64,000 nt of DNA from Diphasiastrum complanatum (GCA_029204225.1 CM055109.1:47368612-47432611), one strand, 5' to 3'. Positions 43,654-55,190 are shown, numbered from the stretch's first letter. Numbers and translations are program-made. The notes: generated by a model not told the origin, from the letters alone.

Positions 43654-45675
43654 TTGCAAACTTTAGGCAAGGCAGTTTTAGAACTTCATCAGAGCAATAA
43701 ACAACGGGATAAACAAATGCAAAATCTATTTAATCAATTGCAAGCTATTAACTCTAACAACTTGGGCTACCAACTGGAAATATTTTCCGGCGATAAAAAG
43801 TTTAAACGCCCGGAAGTTGTTGAAGACTGGATAAACTGTTGGACAAGCTATTTTAGCTTGCACAACGTCCCAGAAGATAAACGAATATCGGTTCTATTGT
43901 TTCTGGAAGGTAAAGCCTCTTCGTGGTGGAGGGAACTTTCCACGAAACCAGTGACTTGGGCTGGATTCTTGACGGAATTCCGGAAAGCTTTTGTCACGAT
44001 AGACGATTCTGAGCTGTATATTCGGTTTATCAACTGCAAAATGGGCAGCCGAGAATTGGACGGTTATGTCCAAGAGTTCTTGGACTCTTTGGCTAAGGTG
44101 CTGCTTTTTTATCGTAAGTTAGCACAATGGCAATTTATTGTCACACTGCCAGCTGACTATCAAAATGAATGCAAATGAAATATCCTCAACTCACTAGAGG
44201 ATGCTATCTGTGTGGCGAAAGCCTATGATAGTACAGTTGTTGCATCACGGAAAAGCGTGCATGGCCAAACGGCCCCGAAACCCAAGCAAGAAAAATCTAA
44301 CAAGCGTAAGAAGCAGTTTTTTGACAAGCTGGAAGCAGAAGCGTACCAACAGTCAAAGAAAAAGAAGAATAAGAAGAAGTTGGTGGTAAAAGACAAAGCA
44401 CGGTTGGCGGCGCTTAAACAGAATCTGTGTTTCCTCTGCAATAAACCCGGGCACCGTGCTAAACAGTGCCCCGAACGGAAAGCAAAGTCGTCAAGTTTCA
44501 TGACTGTGGATTTACCGGCAGGTAAATTGGAAGTCAATTTGTTAAATAATTGTGACTGTACTTGTAACTTTAGAGCACTTTCTTTCAAGCCTAATGAATT
44601 GTTTCGTGTGAGAGGCAATGTTTTAGGGAAAGAGGTGAATGTGCTATTTGATTCAGGTAGTACTCACAATTTTTTGAATGCTCGACTTGTGCAGAAGCTC
44701 CGAGTGCCCACCATAGCCAGTGATCACCGTTACGTGGTCCGTCTTGCCTCAGGGTCGGACACTGAGATTTGGGATGTCAAAGTCTCGAACTTAGAGCTTC
44801 GGATGCAGGACTATGTTGAGCCGTTGGATTTCCATGTCATGAATCTAGACGGGACTGATGTGATTTTGGGCTATGAATGGTTTTTTGGCAAATCAGACTC
44901 TTTAGCGGTAGATTTTAAAAATCATTCTATGGTATTTAAAGATAAGTTTGATCAGATTGTCTCTATTTCTGGAGAGACCGATGTACTTCCATCGCCGATG
45001 ATTTCCTCGGCTGAATTAATTGAGAAACTTCATGATTTTGAGTATGAAATCTTTCACTTGCTTTTGAAATCTCGTATGCATTGTGATGTTGGGGATGTGA
45101 ATGTGTTTTCATGCTTTAACACCGAAAATTCGCATCAGGAACAACAGCTTTTGCAAGATTTAAAGCAAGAGTTTAGTGAAGTTTTTCCGAAGCAGCTACC
45201 TTATGGACTACCACCCGCTCGGTCGGTGGATCATAAGATAGACCTTCTACCCGATAGTCGTCCTATCTTCAGACAAGCATATCGGTTTAGTCAGAAGGAA
45301 GAGGAGGAAGTGGCTAGGCAGATCGAGGAGTATCTCAGGATGGGACACAAAAGACCAAGTAAATCTCCATGGGGAGCACCTGTCCTTCTTAAGAGTAAGA
45401 AAGATGGGAGTTTCCGGCTATGTGTAGATTAAAAGGGTCTGAACAAACTAACAGTTAAAAATAAATACCCGTTGCCCAGGATGGACGATCTCATAGATCG
45501 ATTGAATGGAGCTAAATACTTCACGAAAATTGATCTACATACGGGATACCATCAGATCAGGATACATCCGGAAGATGTATTTAAAACCGGTTCTAGGACC
45601 AGGTTTGGCCACTACGAGTTTCTTGTATTGCCCTTTGGTTTGACAATGCTCCAGCTACTTTCCAGCAAAAGATGA
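43654..45675 (+). pseudogene. Gypsy-1 Gag-protease-RT N-terminal frame
   Basis: One frame with stops at 44176-44178 (TGA) and 45430-45432 (TAA). Gag core has SGDKKFKRPEVVEDWINCWT and LLFLEGKASSWWRELSTKP. A Lys-rich spacer leads to a CCHC knuckle, CFLCNKPGHRAKQC. The protease has VLFDSGSTHNFLNARLVQKL with an intact D-S-G. RT begins with LPYGLPPARSVDHKIDLLPD, PSKSPWGAPVLLKSKKDGSF and [21 protein letters not shown] one-base loss near 45648 (LPFGLT, where TNAPATFQQ is expected) shifts the frame to 45672. Gag upstream of 43654 may include the short frame from 43527. The domain order gag-PR-RT is that of Ty3/gypsy. Confidence 0.88.
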
Positions 45676-47294
45676 ACGATTTGTTTCATCCATATTTGGA
45701 GAAGTTCGTAGTAGTGTTTCTGGATGATATTCTAATCTCTCTCCGTACTGTCTTACGTATCTTAAGACAAGAGAAGCTTTATGCAAAAGAATCAAAGTGC
45801 GAATTCTTTAAAAAGGAACTTCTTTACCTTGGTCATAAGATTACCTCCTTTGGAATCAAGATTGACGAAGAAAAGGTGAAGACGGTAGTGGAATGGCCAA
45901 TTCCTAAAACGGTGTGTGAACTTAAATCATTCTTAGGTTTCACTGTGTTTTTCCGCAGATTTGCAGAGGAGTACTCGAAGATTGCTGCACCTCTCAACAA
46001 CATGTTGAAAGGAGTGAAAAGCCGCAAAGGTAGGCCAAGTCATCCTATCAGATGGAATGAGAGTTTTTGCAAACTCAAGCTTCTAATTGCCTCAGGTCCA
46101 GTTTTGAGAATAGCAGATCCAGATTTGCCATTTGTCATTAACACTGACGCGAGTTATACGGCTATTGGAGCTGTTCTCTTACAGGAAGGTCAGCCCGTTG
46201 CCTTTGAAAGTAAGAAACTAACCGATGCACAGGTCAAGTACACCACTCAGGAAAAAGAGCTTTTTGCTGTGATCCATGCTTTGAAATCATGGAGGCATTA
46301 CCTGTACGGTAATAAATTCGTGGTTAATACAGATCATCAACCTTTAAAGTATTTCTGTAATCAGAATGATTTGCGAGGTCGTAAGGCCAGATGGGCAGAA
46401 CTCATGCAAGAATTTGACTTTGAAGTGCGTAATATCCGAGGCTCATCTAATCAGGTGGCTGATGCACTTAGTCGAATTGGTGAAGTGAACAAACTTTCCT
46501 TCACTGAGATCAGTACAGACTTTTATCTCTCCCTGAGAGGTCTTTATGAGAAAGACCCACATTTTGGACCAATCTGGAATAGGGTTCTAGCAATTTCATC
46601 AAGCAGGACTGATGATCATGGTGATCAGTCTAGGGGGAAGGATATAAAGGGTACTGATGACTTCTCTATCCGTAATGGACTTTTGTTCAAGAAAGGGAAG
46701 GTTTGTGTGCCTGATGTGGATGTTGTTGAGAATAAAATTCTTTATGAATGTCATGACTCACCATGCGCAGGACATCCCGGACATCGTACATTGGATTTGG
46801 TACGAAGGGATTTTTATTGGCCAAAACTCAAGCCCTTTGTAGAATCTTATGTGGTCAAGTGTGACCAATGCCAGTTGAATAAAGCTGAACGCCATAAGGC
46901 TGGTGGTTTATTGCATCCACTGGATATCGTTGATAAGAGATGGGATAGTATTTCCATGGATTTCGTGGTTGGGTTACCACGGACGAATAAACAGCATGAT
47001 GCAATTTGGGTCGTGGTCGACCGTCTTACCAAATTGGCTACGTTTATTCCGGTAAAGACCACCGCGAAGGCTTCTGATTTAGCTCAGATATTTGTAGAGT
47101 GTCTGTTTAGGCTTTACGGATTACCAAGAGATATTGTGAGCGATCGCGATCCGAGGTTCACCGGTCACTTTTGGTCGGCAGTATTCGCTAAACTAGAGAC
47201 GACACTGAGCTTGGGTTCTTCTGAGCATCCTGAGACGGATGGACAGACGGAAAGAACAAATCAGTCGATGGAACAAATGCTTCGGGGCATCTGA
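45672..47294 (+). pseudogene. Gypsy-1 Pol: RT, RNase H, integrase core
   Basis: 540 open codons. RT palm carries FLDD (VVVFLDDILIS) near 45717. An in-frame loss of roughly 11 residues follows (ISLRTVLRILRQEK, where Gypsy-2 has [16 protein letters not shown]). RNase H includes INTDASYTAIGAVLLQEGQP and TTQEKELFAVIHALKSWRHY, then NTDHQPLKYF. Integrase starts with the HHCC finger (YECHDSPCAGHPG, KCDQCQLNKAE) and has the DDE core: SMDFVVGLP, DIVSDRDPRF and the later Glu region, ETDGQTERTNQSMEQ. A frameshift just after MLRGI ends the frame; the integrase C-terminus continues in the next entry. Confidence 0.9.
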
Positions 47295-47901
47295 TTCGGA
47301 AAAGTACCTTCCATGGATCGTGTTTGCCTATAATAGTAGTAAGCATTCGGCTACCGGTTATAAAGTAGCGGATTTCCTACACGATATGCAGGAAATGCTA
47401 CGGATTGCACGTGAAAATGTCCAAAGTGCCCAGGATAGGGACAAACATTATGCAAATTTGCAAACATCACCGAGAGACTTCCAATTGGGAGATTGGGTAT
47501 ATTTGAGAATCCCGAAGGATTCAAGTGTAATGCGTACCGGCAAGCATTATAAGTTGTCCCCTAGATATAGAGGACCGTTTGAGATCTTGAAAAAGATCAG
47601 ATCCTTAGCTTACCAATTGGAACTCCCGGAAGGATCGCATCCCGTATTTCACGTTAGTCGCCTCAAAAAGAGTCTACGTGAAGGAGAGCATCTTGGATCT
47701 GGAGATCAGTTGGACCGGTTGGATGAATCATCGGGTGTATCTCGTCTTGAACCTGAAAAGATCTTGGATACAAGAACTAAACGATTGAGAAATCGTATAG
47801 TTACCGAGCATCTGATTCGATGGAGGGGATGTACAGACGATGACGATTCCTGGGAACAGGAAGGAAGCTTAACGAGGAACTTTCTCAGTTTTAAGTTCTG
47901 A
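47239..47901 (+). pseudogene. Gypsy-1 integrase C-terminus and chromodomain
   Basis: Continues integrase after the frameshift: EKYLPWIVFAYNSSKHSATG, then an in-frame gap of about 26 residues relative to Gypsy-2 (the SPFSLMYGFQPRAP block is missing), LHDMQEMLRIARENVQSAQD and the GPFEILKKI block. The last 60 residues resemble a chromodomain-like tail: EKILDTRTKRLRNRIVTEHL, IRWRGC and DSWEQE. Such tails are thought to steer chromovirus integration to particular chromatin. The stop is at 47899-47901, followed by a purine tract GGGGGGAAGAA and the 3' LTR. Confidence 0.85.
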
Positions 47902-47917
47902 GGACAGAACTTGAATA

Positions 47918-47929
47918 AGGGGGGAAGAA
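47918..47929 (+). other. Gypsy-1 polypurine tract
   Basis: AGGGGGGAAGAA directly before the 3' LTR start TGTCATGCCC. Confidence 0.85.
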
Positions 47930-48121
47930 TGTCATGCCCATGACTAGTCTCGGGTAGCATGTCCACGCTAGGGACCGGTAGACCAACAACCCGTAAGTTA
48001 ATTGTGACTATAAGGGAATTGGGGCCCTTATGTGTACATGGTCATAATTAATGGTTGTAGGCCTAAACACATGGTGGTGGAGGTGGTATGGGTCTATCAG
48101 TGAGTCATTAGGGAACTGGAT
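47930..48121 (+). mobile_element. Gypsy-1 3' LTR, truncated
   Basis: First 190 bp of the LTR, very close to the 5' copy, except for an extra segment of about 25 bp after AATTAATGGTTGT (AGGCCTAAACACATGGTGG). It breaks off after GGGAACTGGATG, where a LINE RT fragment begins. Confidence 0.85.
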
Positions 48122-48440
48122 GTGGACTTCAGGAAAGCCTTTGATTCTGTCCCATGCTCCTTGCTCATTCATAGACTTCGTGACCTTGGCTTCTCTGGAC
48201 ATCATCCCAGCCGTGATGGCTCTTTAAGAGAGTCTTGGGTTGTTTTCGACATGGCAGCGGTATTTCGAAGCACCATTGGGTGAAGCAGGGTTGTTCTCTT
48301 TCACCAGTTCTGTTTGGGTTATACATCGATGAGCTAGAGAGAGTCATCTCATAGTGCGGAGGTTCTAGGTGCAGACTGGGCGATATCCTGATTGCCATTC
48401 TTTTTTATGCTGATGATGTGGTGCTAGTCTCTCCGACCAA
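48122..48440 (+). pseudogene. LINE RT fragment, plus strand
   Basis: Reads VDFRKAFDSVPCSLLIHRLR then DLGFSG, the motif A block that LINE Y lacks. With frameshifts it continues to KQGCSL-like, FGLYIDELERVIS and YADDVVLVS near 48408-48435. It joins the broken Gypsy-1 LTR without a gap. Orientation is opposite to LINEs V, X, Y and Z. Confidence 0.75.
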
Positions 48441-48605
48441 AGACGGATCACAGACGCGGAGTGTGCGGTGGTAAGAGCGTCGGGAGGAGCGGAGAAGGTG
48501 GGGAGCATGAGTACGTGCATGTGTGACAAGGTGATGAAGAGAGTGACATTCATCATCATACCACGGGGGGTGTAGGAGACGGAGCGGTGGGGAATGTGTA
48601 TGTTT

Positions 48606-48719
48606 TCCTGTATGGGGCTTAGAAGGAAAGGCTAGAGATGCAGGCTAGAGATGCGGTGGTATGAAGAGAGGTGGTAAGGAAGGCAGCTTGTGTCTCAACT
48701 GTACCATCATGGGGAAAGG
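48606..48719 (-). pseudogene. LINE ORF2 fragment left of Gypsy-2
   Basis: The minus strand gives VETQAAFLTTSLHTTAS, matching LINE Y ORF2 (LEIQATFLTTSLHNAAS at about 58690-58760). It ends in AAAGG (48715-48719), the left Gypsy-2 target duplication; 48440-48605 is not recognised. Confidence 0.65.
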
Positions 48720-49169
48720 TGTTAGGGACCCAACCCCCTTGGGTCCCAAACCCAGACTTGAGACCAGACGATGACTGGGCCTGTAGACTTGACCGGTGAC
48801 TCGTGAACCTGCATGGTTGCCACGTGTCATGATCCAGGAGTGCACATGGATTGGAGTCTCTCTCTCCTTGGAGGTATACAAGGGGAGGAGGACTCATTTG
48901 CCATCCATTCTGTCTACCTAGGAGGAGGTGGATGGAGAGCGTGTGCACGGCCAGGATGTATTGCTAGCATGAGGCAGGAGATGGCTGAGAGCCTGGGCGG
49001 TGGTATGGGACGCCGTCTGGGATGGAGGTCGGATCCAGCTTGATACGGTCACAGGCCAGGGCATGGAGGGTGGACCCGGATTAGGTCCTATGGCGGGGTG
49101 GAACGTGAATCGTTCGGTCTCTTGTAGTTAACCGGCACCTGGAGGTTTGCAGTAAGTGAGTTTGTAACA
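48720..49169 (+). repeat. Gypsy-2 5' LTR
   Basis: 450 bp, TG to CA, adjoining TA and the PBS. Shared with the 3' copy except for scattered single changes (for example CGATGACTGG versus CGATGATTGG). Confidence 0.92.
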
Positions 49170-49171
49170 TA

Positions 49172-49184
49172 TGGTATCAGAGCC
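49172..49184 (+). other. Gypsy-2 primer binding site, tRNA-Met type
   Basis: TGGTATCAGAGCC two bases after the 5' LTR. Confidence 0.92.
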
Positions 49185-50046
49185 ACTGCATACTAAAAGC
49201 AGGTGCGTTGATCCGTAGTAGATTTCTTGTAACTTTCGTCGCTTTTGACGGATTTCAATTCGGGTTTAAAACGCATTTTTTATGCATGTTTTCCTATTCT
49301 TCTTCCCGCTGTCTTTTTGTAAATTTCAAGTAAAAAAAGTTTCAAAAAAGTGGAAGGGGCCCTAAGAAAGCCCGCCACGTGGCACTGTCCAAGGTGGGAC
49401 AGGTGGCGGTCCCTCTTCCGCTCCAGAACTGTGGCTTGTTGGGTCGTGATGGGCCCTCCTCAGGGAATAACAATTAGGAAGTTTTTACATCGCTGTTTGA
49501 CCAGCGAGAACGATAAAAAAAGTGGAAATAACATTCCACGTGACATCATATGGGCTAGGATGAAGTGGCAGCAGGTAGCACCCCCCTTTTCCGATGATTG
49601 TCAAATCTCCAAGTGTAGAAATCGGGGCCTTCCCTGAAAACTTACATCGTTTCTTTTCTTCCTATTGCTGTCTGCCAGCGATGAACAGGTAGAAGAAAAA
49701 AACTAAGGTAAGAAGGGAGAAAGGGAACTATAGGCCACCTGGCAGGTGCTAGAAGTGCCCAGTATACTGAGGTGGAAGCTAGGTGGCAAGGCAAAGCCAC
49801 TTGGCAGTTGGTAGGATGGCATGAAGAGGGAAGTATGCCTCTTCTATGTCTCTGTTTTATGTGAAAAGAGGTGGAGGTGGTGGTGCATCCTTCTCTTTGC
49901 CTTCTCTTATTCCTCTTGGCAGCCATGGACAATACCATTTGGTTTGTAAAGAGATAGCAAGAGTAGCTTTGTATCTACCTTCCTTGAGTAGCTTTTGATT
50001 CTCTTCTATCTTCTCTTCTTAATTCACCTCTCTTCTCTCTGTAAAA
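49185..50046 (+). other. Gypsy-2 leader
   Basis: 862 bp between PBS and Gag start without a coding frame of its own; CT-rich just before the ATG at 50047. Confidence 0.7.
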
Positions 50047-51711
50047 ATGGAGCCTACTCCTACTACACAGCCTATGTCCCCTGCTCATGAGGCTACAGTA
50101 TCTGCCTCTGTTTTAGAGTCTGATGCTTTGATGCTGGCTATTAACAGTCTACAGCAACAGATTGTGGATATGCAAGCTAAGCACAGTCGGGATCAGCAGG
50201 ACCTCAAGGAATTGACGCAGCTAAGGCAATTGGTGCATCAACCCTTGTTTACTCCTGGAGTTTTTGCTGGGGAAAAGAAGGATAGAACCCCGGAGGCGGT
50301 CTTGCAATGGCTAGATCGATGGAATTCGCACTTTTCCATGCACGATTCATCCGAGGACAACAAGATCAATCTCGCCGTCATGTACCTGCGAGGTAAAGCA
50401 TTTACCTGGTGGCAAGATATAAGGGGTAAGCCTGAAGTTCCTAGGAATTGGGAGGATATCTGTAAGGCCTTTAAGGCGGCCTTCCTTCCTATTCTTGATG
50501 ATTTTGAATTTTACCGTCAGTATGCAACAATCCATATGGGGAACCGGCCCCTGGATCAATATTTGCAAGAATTTCAAGAGGTCTATTCTCGTTTTGCAAC
50601 TAGAATAGATCCTTTGCTAGTAAAGTTGCATTTCATACTGGGGTTGCCAAGAGACTACCAGCTAGAGGTCAGGAGGAACCAGCCTCTTACCCTCAAGGAT
50701 GCTGTTCGCTTCGCTAGAATCTACGATGATACTCGTACGATGGCTAAACCTGAGACTGGTGTCTTACCCGACGTAAAGGGTAAGAGGCCTTTCTTTCCAA
50801 AGAAATCGAAAGATAAGGCAAAGGAAGGGGCTTCAGGTTTAGGGAAATCGAAGAAAAGATCTACCTTGGACCAGGAAACCTTCATGAAAGCCAGAAGCGA
50901 CAATTTGTGCTTTAATTGCATGGAACCAGGTCATGTCGCGAAGGAATGTCCAAAGAAACGGAAAGCTAAAGGGGCATCTTTTAAGACGCCAGGTAACTCT
51001 AGCATATCTAGTGTAGATCTTTCCTTTGCTGGTAATTCTGTGTGTGAGCATTGTTGTTTTAATACGACTGTTTTTGGCCCTCATGACCTCATTCGGATGA
51101 AGGGGGTTGTGGGTGGCCAAGCTGTAACTGTTTTATTTGAGGATGGTTCCACACATAATTTTATCAACACAAATTTGTTGCAGAAGCTAAAGGTGGAAAT
51201 AAGGCAAAGTGACCACCGATACACAGTGAAGCTGGCAACTGGAGCAGAAAGCCAAGTTTGGGACCGGATAGTCCCACGTCTACCAATAGAGATTCAAGCC
51301 TATAAGGATAAATTAGACTTTCATATTATGAATCTAGATAGGGTAGATGTTATACTTGGTAAAGAGTGGTTCTATGAGAGGAACGAGTCTATGAAGAAAA
51401 ACTATGTAACTCACAGTTTGTCGTTCTTACATAACGGCTCACTCATAGAATTGAATGGAAATATTGATGTTTCTACTCCGTATATGCTCTCTGTTTTGGA
51501 AACTGTTAAATGTATGGATATTGTGGATTGCAGTTCTTATTTATGTTGGTTAAAAGATTTTACTTACCATGAAGAACGTAGTTTGCAATTTTACAATCTC
51601 CAAATGGAATTAATGTCTAATAACCTAAAACAAGAAAATTCGCAGGAAGGTAAAATTTTTAGGAAACTTAGACAAGAATTTAACGATGTTTTTCCTGAAC
51701 AGCTTCCTTAG
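50047..51711 (+). pseudogene. Gypsy-2 Gag and protease, ended by a premature TAG
   Basis: 554 codons. Gag: an N-terminal coiled-coil-like stretch (INSLQQQIVDMQAKHSRDQQ), the retrotransposon Gag core (MYLRGKAFTWWQDIRGKP, then YLQEFQEVYSRFATR) and a CCHC knuckle, CFNCMEPGHVAKEC, at 50908-50949. The protease block reads VLFEDGSTHNFINTNLLQKL at about 51130-51190. Where Gypsy-1 has the catalytic D-S-G, this copy has E-D-G, so the active-site Asp appears to be Glu (51139-51141). The C-terminal end matches Gypsy-1 (LDFHIMNLDRVDVILGKEWF; FRKLRQEFNDVFPEQLP). The TAG at 51709-51711 falls inside the next conserved block, and pol continues in the same frame. Confidence 0.9.
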
Positions 51712-54564
51712 GGTCTTCCCCCCTCTAGGGGTGTTGACCATGGTATTAAACTAATTCCTGGTAGTTCTCCTATATCACTGTATCCATATAGGATGAGTAC
51801 TACTGAGGAGGATGAGGTTTATAGGCAACTGCAAAATTACCTCAAGATGGGCCATGTTAGGCCTAGTAAATCTCTCTGGGGGGCACCAGTGCTCCTTGTT
51901 GATAAAAAAGACGGAGGTACTCGTCTTTGTGTGGACTTTAAAAAGTTGAATAAGTTAACGATTAAAAACCGTTATCCTTTGCCTCGAATGGATGAACTGG
52001 TTGATCGATTGCATGGTGCAAAGTACTTCACCAAAATCGATTTGAGATCAGGGTATCATCAGATTCGCATAAAGACTGAGGATATTGAAAAAACCGGGTT
52101 TAGAACTAGGTACGGCCATTATGAGTTTCTGGTTTTACCATTTGGCTTGACAAATGCTCCAGCGACTTTCCAGCAGATGATGAACGATCTTCTTCGTCCA
52201 TATCTGGGAAAGTTCGTAATAGTCTACTTAGATGATATTCTCATCTATAGTAAGACCTTGGAGGAGCATGAGGAGCATCTCAGGACTGTCTTATAGTTAC
52301 TTAGACAGGAGAAGCTTTTTGCCAAGGAGTCCAAATGTGTATTTTTCCAAAAAAGGTTGTTATACCTTGCTCACATTATCTCGGACCATGGGTTGGAAAT
52401 TGACCCAAATAAAGTCCGACAAGTACGTGAATGGCCTATCCCTAAAACCATCCGGGAGGTTAAGTCCTTTTTGGGCTTTACGGGGTTTTTTCATAGATTC
52501 ATCTTGAACTATCCATTAATTGCATTGGTCTTGACGAATGTCCTCAGAGGGGCTGAAAGAGTTAGCCGGCACAGTAAGTTCAGTCCTCCAGTTACTTGGA
52601 CTGAAGAGTTGAATCAGAGTTTTGAGAACCTCAAATACTGTGTAACTACAACGCCTATTCTACACGTAGTGGATCCTAACAAGCCGTATGTACTTGAAAC
52701 GGATGCCAGTGAATATGCTATAGGCGCGGTCCTATATCAGGATGGTAGACCGGTAGCTTTTGAAAGCAAGAAGTTGGACCTTGCTCAAAGGCGGTATTCC
52801 ACCTATGACAAGGAACTTTTTGCTGTCATTAATGCCTTGAAAGTTTGGAGACATTACTTGTATGGCTCCCAGTTTACTATAGTTACTGATCATCAAGAGT
52901 TAAAGTATATTAACGATGCGGTCGACCTTAGGAGTCGTAAGGCCAGATGGTCAGAGATGCTCCAAGAATTTCATTATGACATTGAGTACCAAAAGGGTAC
53001 CTCTAATAGTGTCGCGGACGCCTTAAGCCGGATTGGAGAGGTTAATCAGTTAAGCTTTTCTGAGATCCAATCTGAGTTGTATCTGTCCTTAAGAGAATTG
53101 TGTAAGACCGATAGGTACTTCGGTCGTATTTGGCTAGACGTCCTGGCAGGTTCTACTAGATCTAGTAATGAGCTTGGAATGCAAGATTCCAAGATTTCTC
53201 CTCAGGACAAGATACAAAGAGACTATTCCATTAGGAATGGGTTACTTTTCCGGAATGGAAAAGTTTGTGTGCCAAAAAATAATGATATAAGGGCCCAAAT
53301 CCTGCATGAATGTCATGACAGCCCGTGTGCAGGGCACCCTGGCGCTCAAAGGACGCTTGACTTAGTAAAAAGGAACTTTTACTGGCCAAACTTAAAAAGT
53401 CAAGTGGAGGCATATGTTCACAAGTGTGCGTAATGCCAAGTTAATAAAGCTGAAAGACTTAAGGCGGCTGGTTTGTTAATGCCCTTGGAAATTCCCGAAA
53501 GAAATTGGGAAAGCATTTCCATGGACTTTGTGGTTGGGCTACCTCGGACGGGGAAGCAAAATGATGCCGTTTGGGTAATAGTTGACAGGTTAACTAAAAT
53601 GGCGTAGTTCATACCAACCAAGCAAACTGTCAAAGCTTCCGAACTTGCGCAGCTTTTCGTGGAAAAGTTGTTCAGGTTGTTTGGTTTGCCGAATGACATT
53701 GTTAGTGATCGAGATCCAAAGTTCACTGGCAAATTCTGGCAAGCGGTCTTTGAGAAATTAGAGACCACTCTAAGTTTGGGGTCATCAGATCATCCTGAAT
53801 CGGATGGTTAGACAGAGAGGACAAACCAGTCTATGGAAGATATGCTTCAGGCATATGTTTCCAGAAGACAGTCAGATTGGGAAAGGTACCTTCCAATGAT
53901 TGAGTTTGCGTATAATAGCACAAAGCACTCAGCGACGGGTTTTAGTCCATTTTCTCTGATGTATGGTTTCCAGCCTAGGGCTCCCATTTCAGTGGGCCTC
54001 AAAGGCCTTAAGGTTAAAGCAGCAGTAGATTTCTTGCATGATATGCAAGAAATGTTGCTTGTTGCTCGTGAAAACGTAAAAACGGCTCAGGATAGAGCCC
54101 AGTTTGACGCCAATCAAAAGCGACAACCTAGGGTCTATGAGGAGGGAGCTTGGGTATATCTTAGAATTCCAAAAGATTCTAAGGTACTAAGGACTAGAAA
54201 ATGTCCTAAGTTATCACCTCGTTATGTAGGGCCATTCCGTATAGTAAAGAAACTCCATCGGAATGCGTACCAGCTGGAACTTCCTCAAGGTGTTAAGGTA
54301 CATCCAGTTTTTCACATTAGTCGTTTAAAGGAACGACTTGGTGGAAAGGATGACTTAATGCCTCAAGAGGACTTAGTTCGGCTGGAGGACCTATCATCCT
54401 TTGTACCTACTGAACCACATGCCATTCTTGATGTACGTCAACGTGGACTCAGAAACCGGCAGGTAACTGAGGACTTGGTTCGTTGGAAAGGAAGTTCCGA
54501 GGACGATCACACTTGGGAGAAGGAAGTTGACCTTAAACTGAGATTCCCGGGATTCCTTCCTTAG
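51712..54564 (+). pseudogene. Gypsy-2 Pol: RT, RNase H, integrase, chromodomain
   Basis: Same frame as Gag, with stops at 52294-52296 (TAG), 53431-53433 (TAA), 53605-53607 (TAG) and 53809-53811 (TAG). RT has [40 protein letters not shown] and YLDD at 52225-52236. RNase H has LETDASEYAIGAVLYQDGRP and YDKELFAVINALKVWRHYLY. Integrase shows the HHCC finger (HECHDSPCAGHPGAQRT), SMDFVVGLP, VSDRDPKFTGKFW and the Glu region before TERTNQSMEDM, then SPFSLMYGFQPRAPISVG and a GPFRIVKK block. The C-terminal chromodomain-like segment (LRNRQVTEDLVRWKGSSEDD, then HTWEKE) is at about 54445-54525. Stop TAG at 54562-54564. Confidence 0.92.
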
Positions 54565-54577
54565 ATAAGGAATTTTT

Positions 54578-54591
54578 TAAAGAAGAGGGAA
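54578..54591 (+). other. Gypsy-2 polypurine tract
   Basis: AAAGAAGAGGGAA immediately before the 3' LTR. Confidence 0.88.
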
Positions 54592-55040
54592 TGTTAGGGA
54601 CCCAACCCCCTTGGGTCCCAAACCCAGACTTGAGACCAGACGATGATTGGGCCTGTAGACTTGACCGGTGACTCGTGAACCTACATGGTTGCCACGTGTC
54701 ATGATCCAGGAGTGCACATGGCTTGGAGTCTCTCTCTCCTTGGAGGTATACAAGGGGAGGAGGACTCATTTGCCATCCATTCTGTCCTCCTAGGAGGAGG
54801 TGGATGGAGAGCGTGTGCACGGCAGGATGTATTGCTAGCATGAGGTAGGAGATGGCTGAGAGCCTGGGCGGTGGTATGGGACGCCGTCTGGGATGGAGGT
54901 CGGATCCAGCTTGATACGGTCACAGGCCAAGGCACGGAGAGTGGACCCGGATTAGGTCCTATGGAGAGGTGGAACGTGAATCGTTCGGTCTCTTGTAGTT
55001 AACCGGCACCTGCAGGTTTGCAGTAAGTGAGTTTGCAACA
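54592..55040 (+). repeat. Gypsy-2 3' LTR
   Basis: 449 bp, TGTTAGGGACCC to TTTGCAACA, followed by the right target-site copy AAAGG. Confidence 0.92.
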
Positions 55041-55045
55041 AAAGG

Positions 55046-55190
55046 AGTGGAGTAAGGAGGCTTGGTGGTCCTCCATGCGGTATCTAGTCCATCTATCACA
55101 TGCCCTAGTGTGGTGTCGAGGAAGCGTTTGGCTTCAGCCAAGGCATCCTGTGTATCTTGGATCCCACGAACCCTAAGTTGTGGGCTCAAA
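55046..55190 (-). pseudogene. LINE ORF1 fragment right of Gypsy-2
   Basis: The minus strand reads LRVRGIQDTQDALAEAKRFL then TTLGHVIDGLDTAWRTTKPP, matching the RRM-like part of LINE Y ORF1 (IRVRGIVDTQNAIEEAKRFL; TTLGHNADGFDTAWRNKK). The frame dissolves beyond. Together with 48606-48719 it formed the LINE relic that Gypsy-2 entered. Confidence 0.75.

Larger units (their letters stand above)
48720..55040 (+). mobile_element. Gypsy-2: full-length chromovirus-like retrotransposon
   Basis: LTRs lie at 48720-49169 and 54592-55040 (450 and 449 bp), starting TGTTAGGGACCC and ending in CAACA or TAACA. AAAGG flanks both sides (48715-48719 and 55041-55045), a perfect 5-bp target duplication. PBS 49172-49184, a leader, one long gag-pol frame (50047-54564) and a PPT follow in order. 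The frame has five in-frame stops and no frameshift that I can detect. Every stop can be explained as a C-to-T change in a Gln codon. The LTRs are nearly identical by eye. The element is therefore young, but no longer able to code. Confidence 0.93.
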
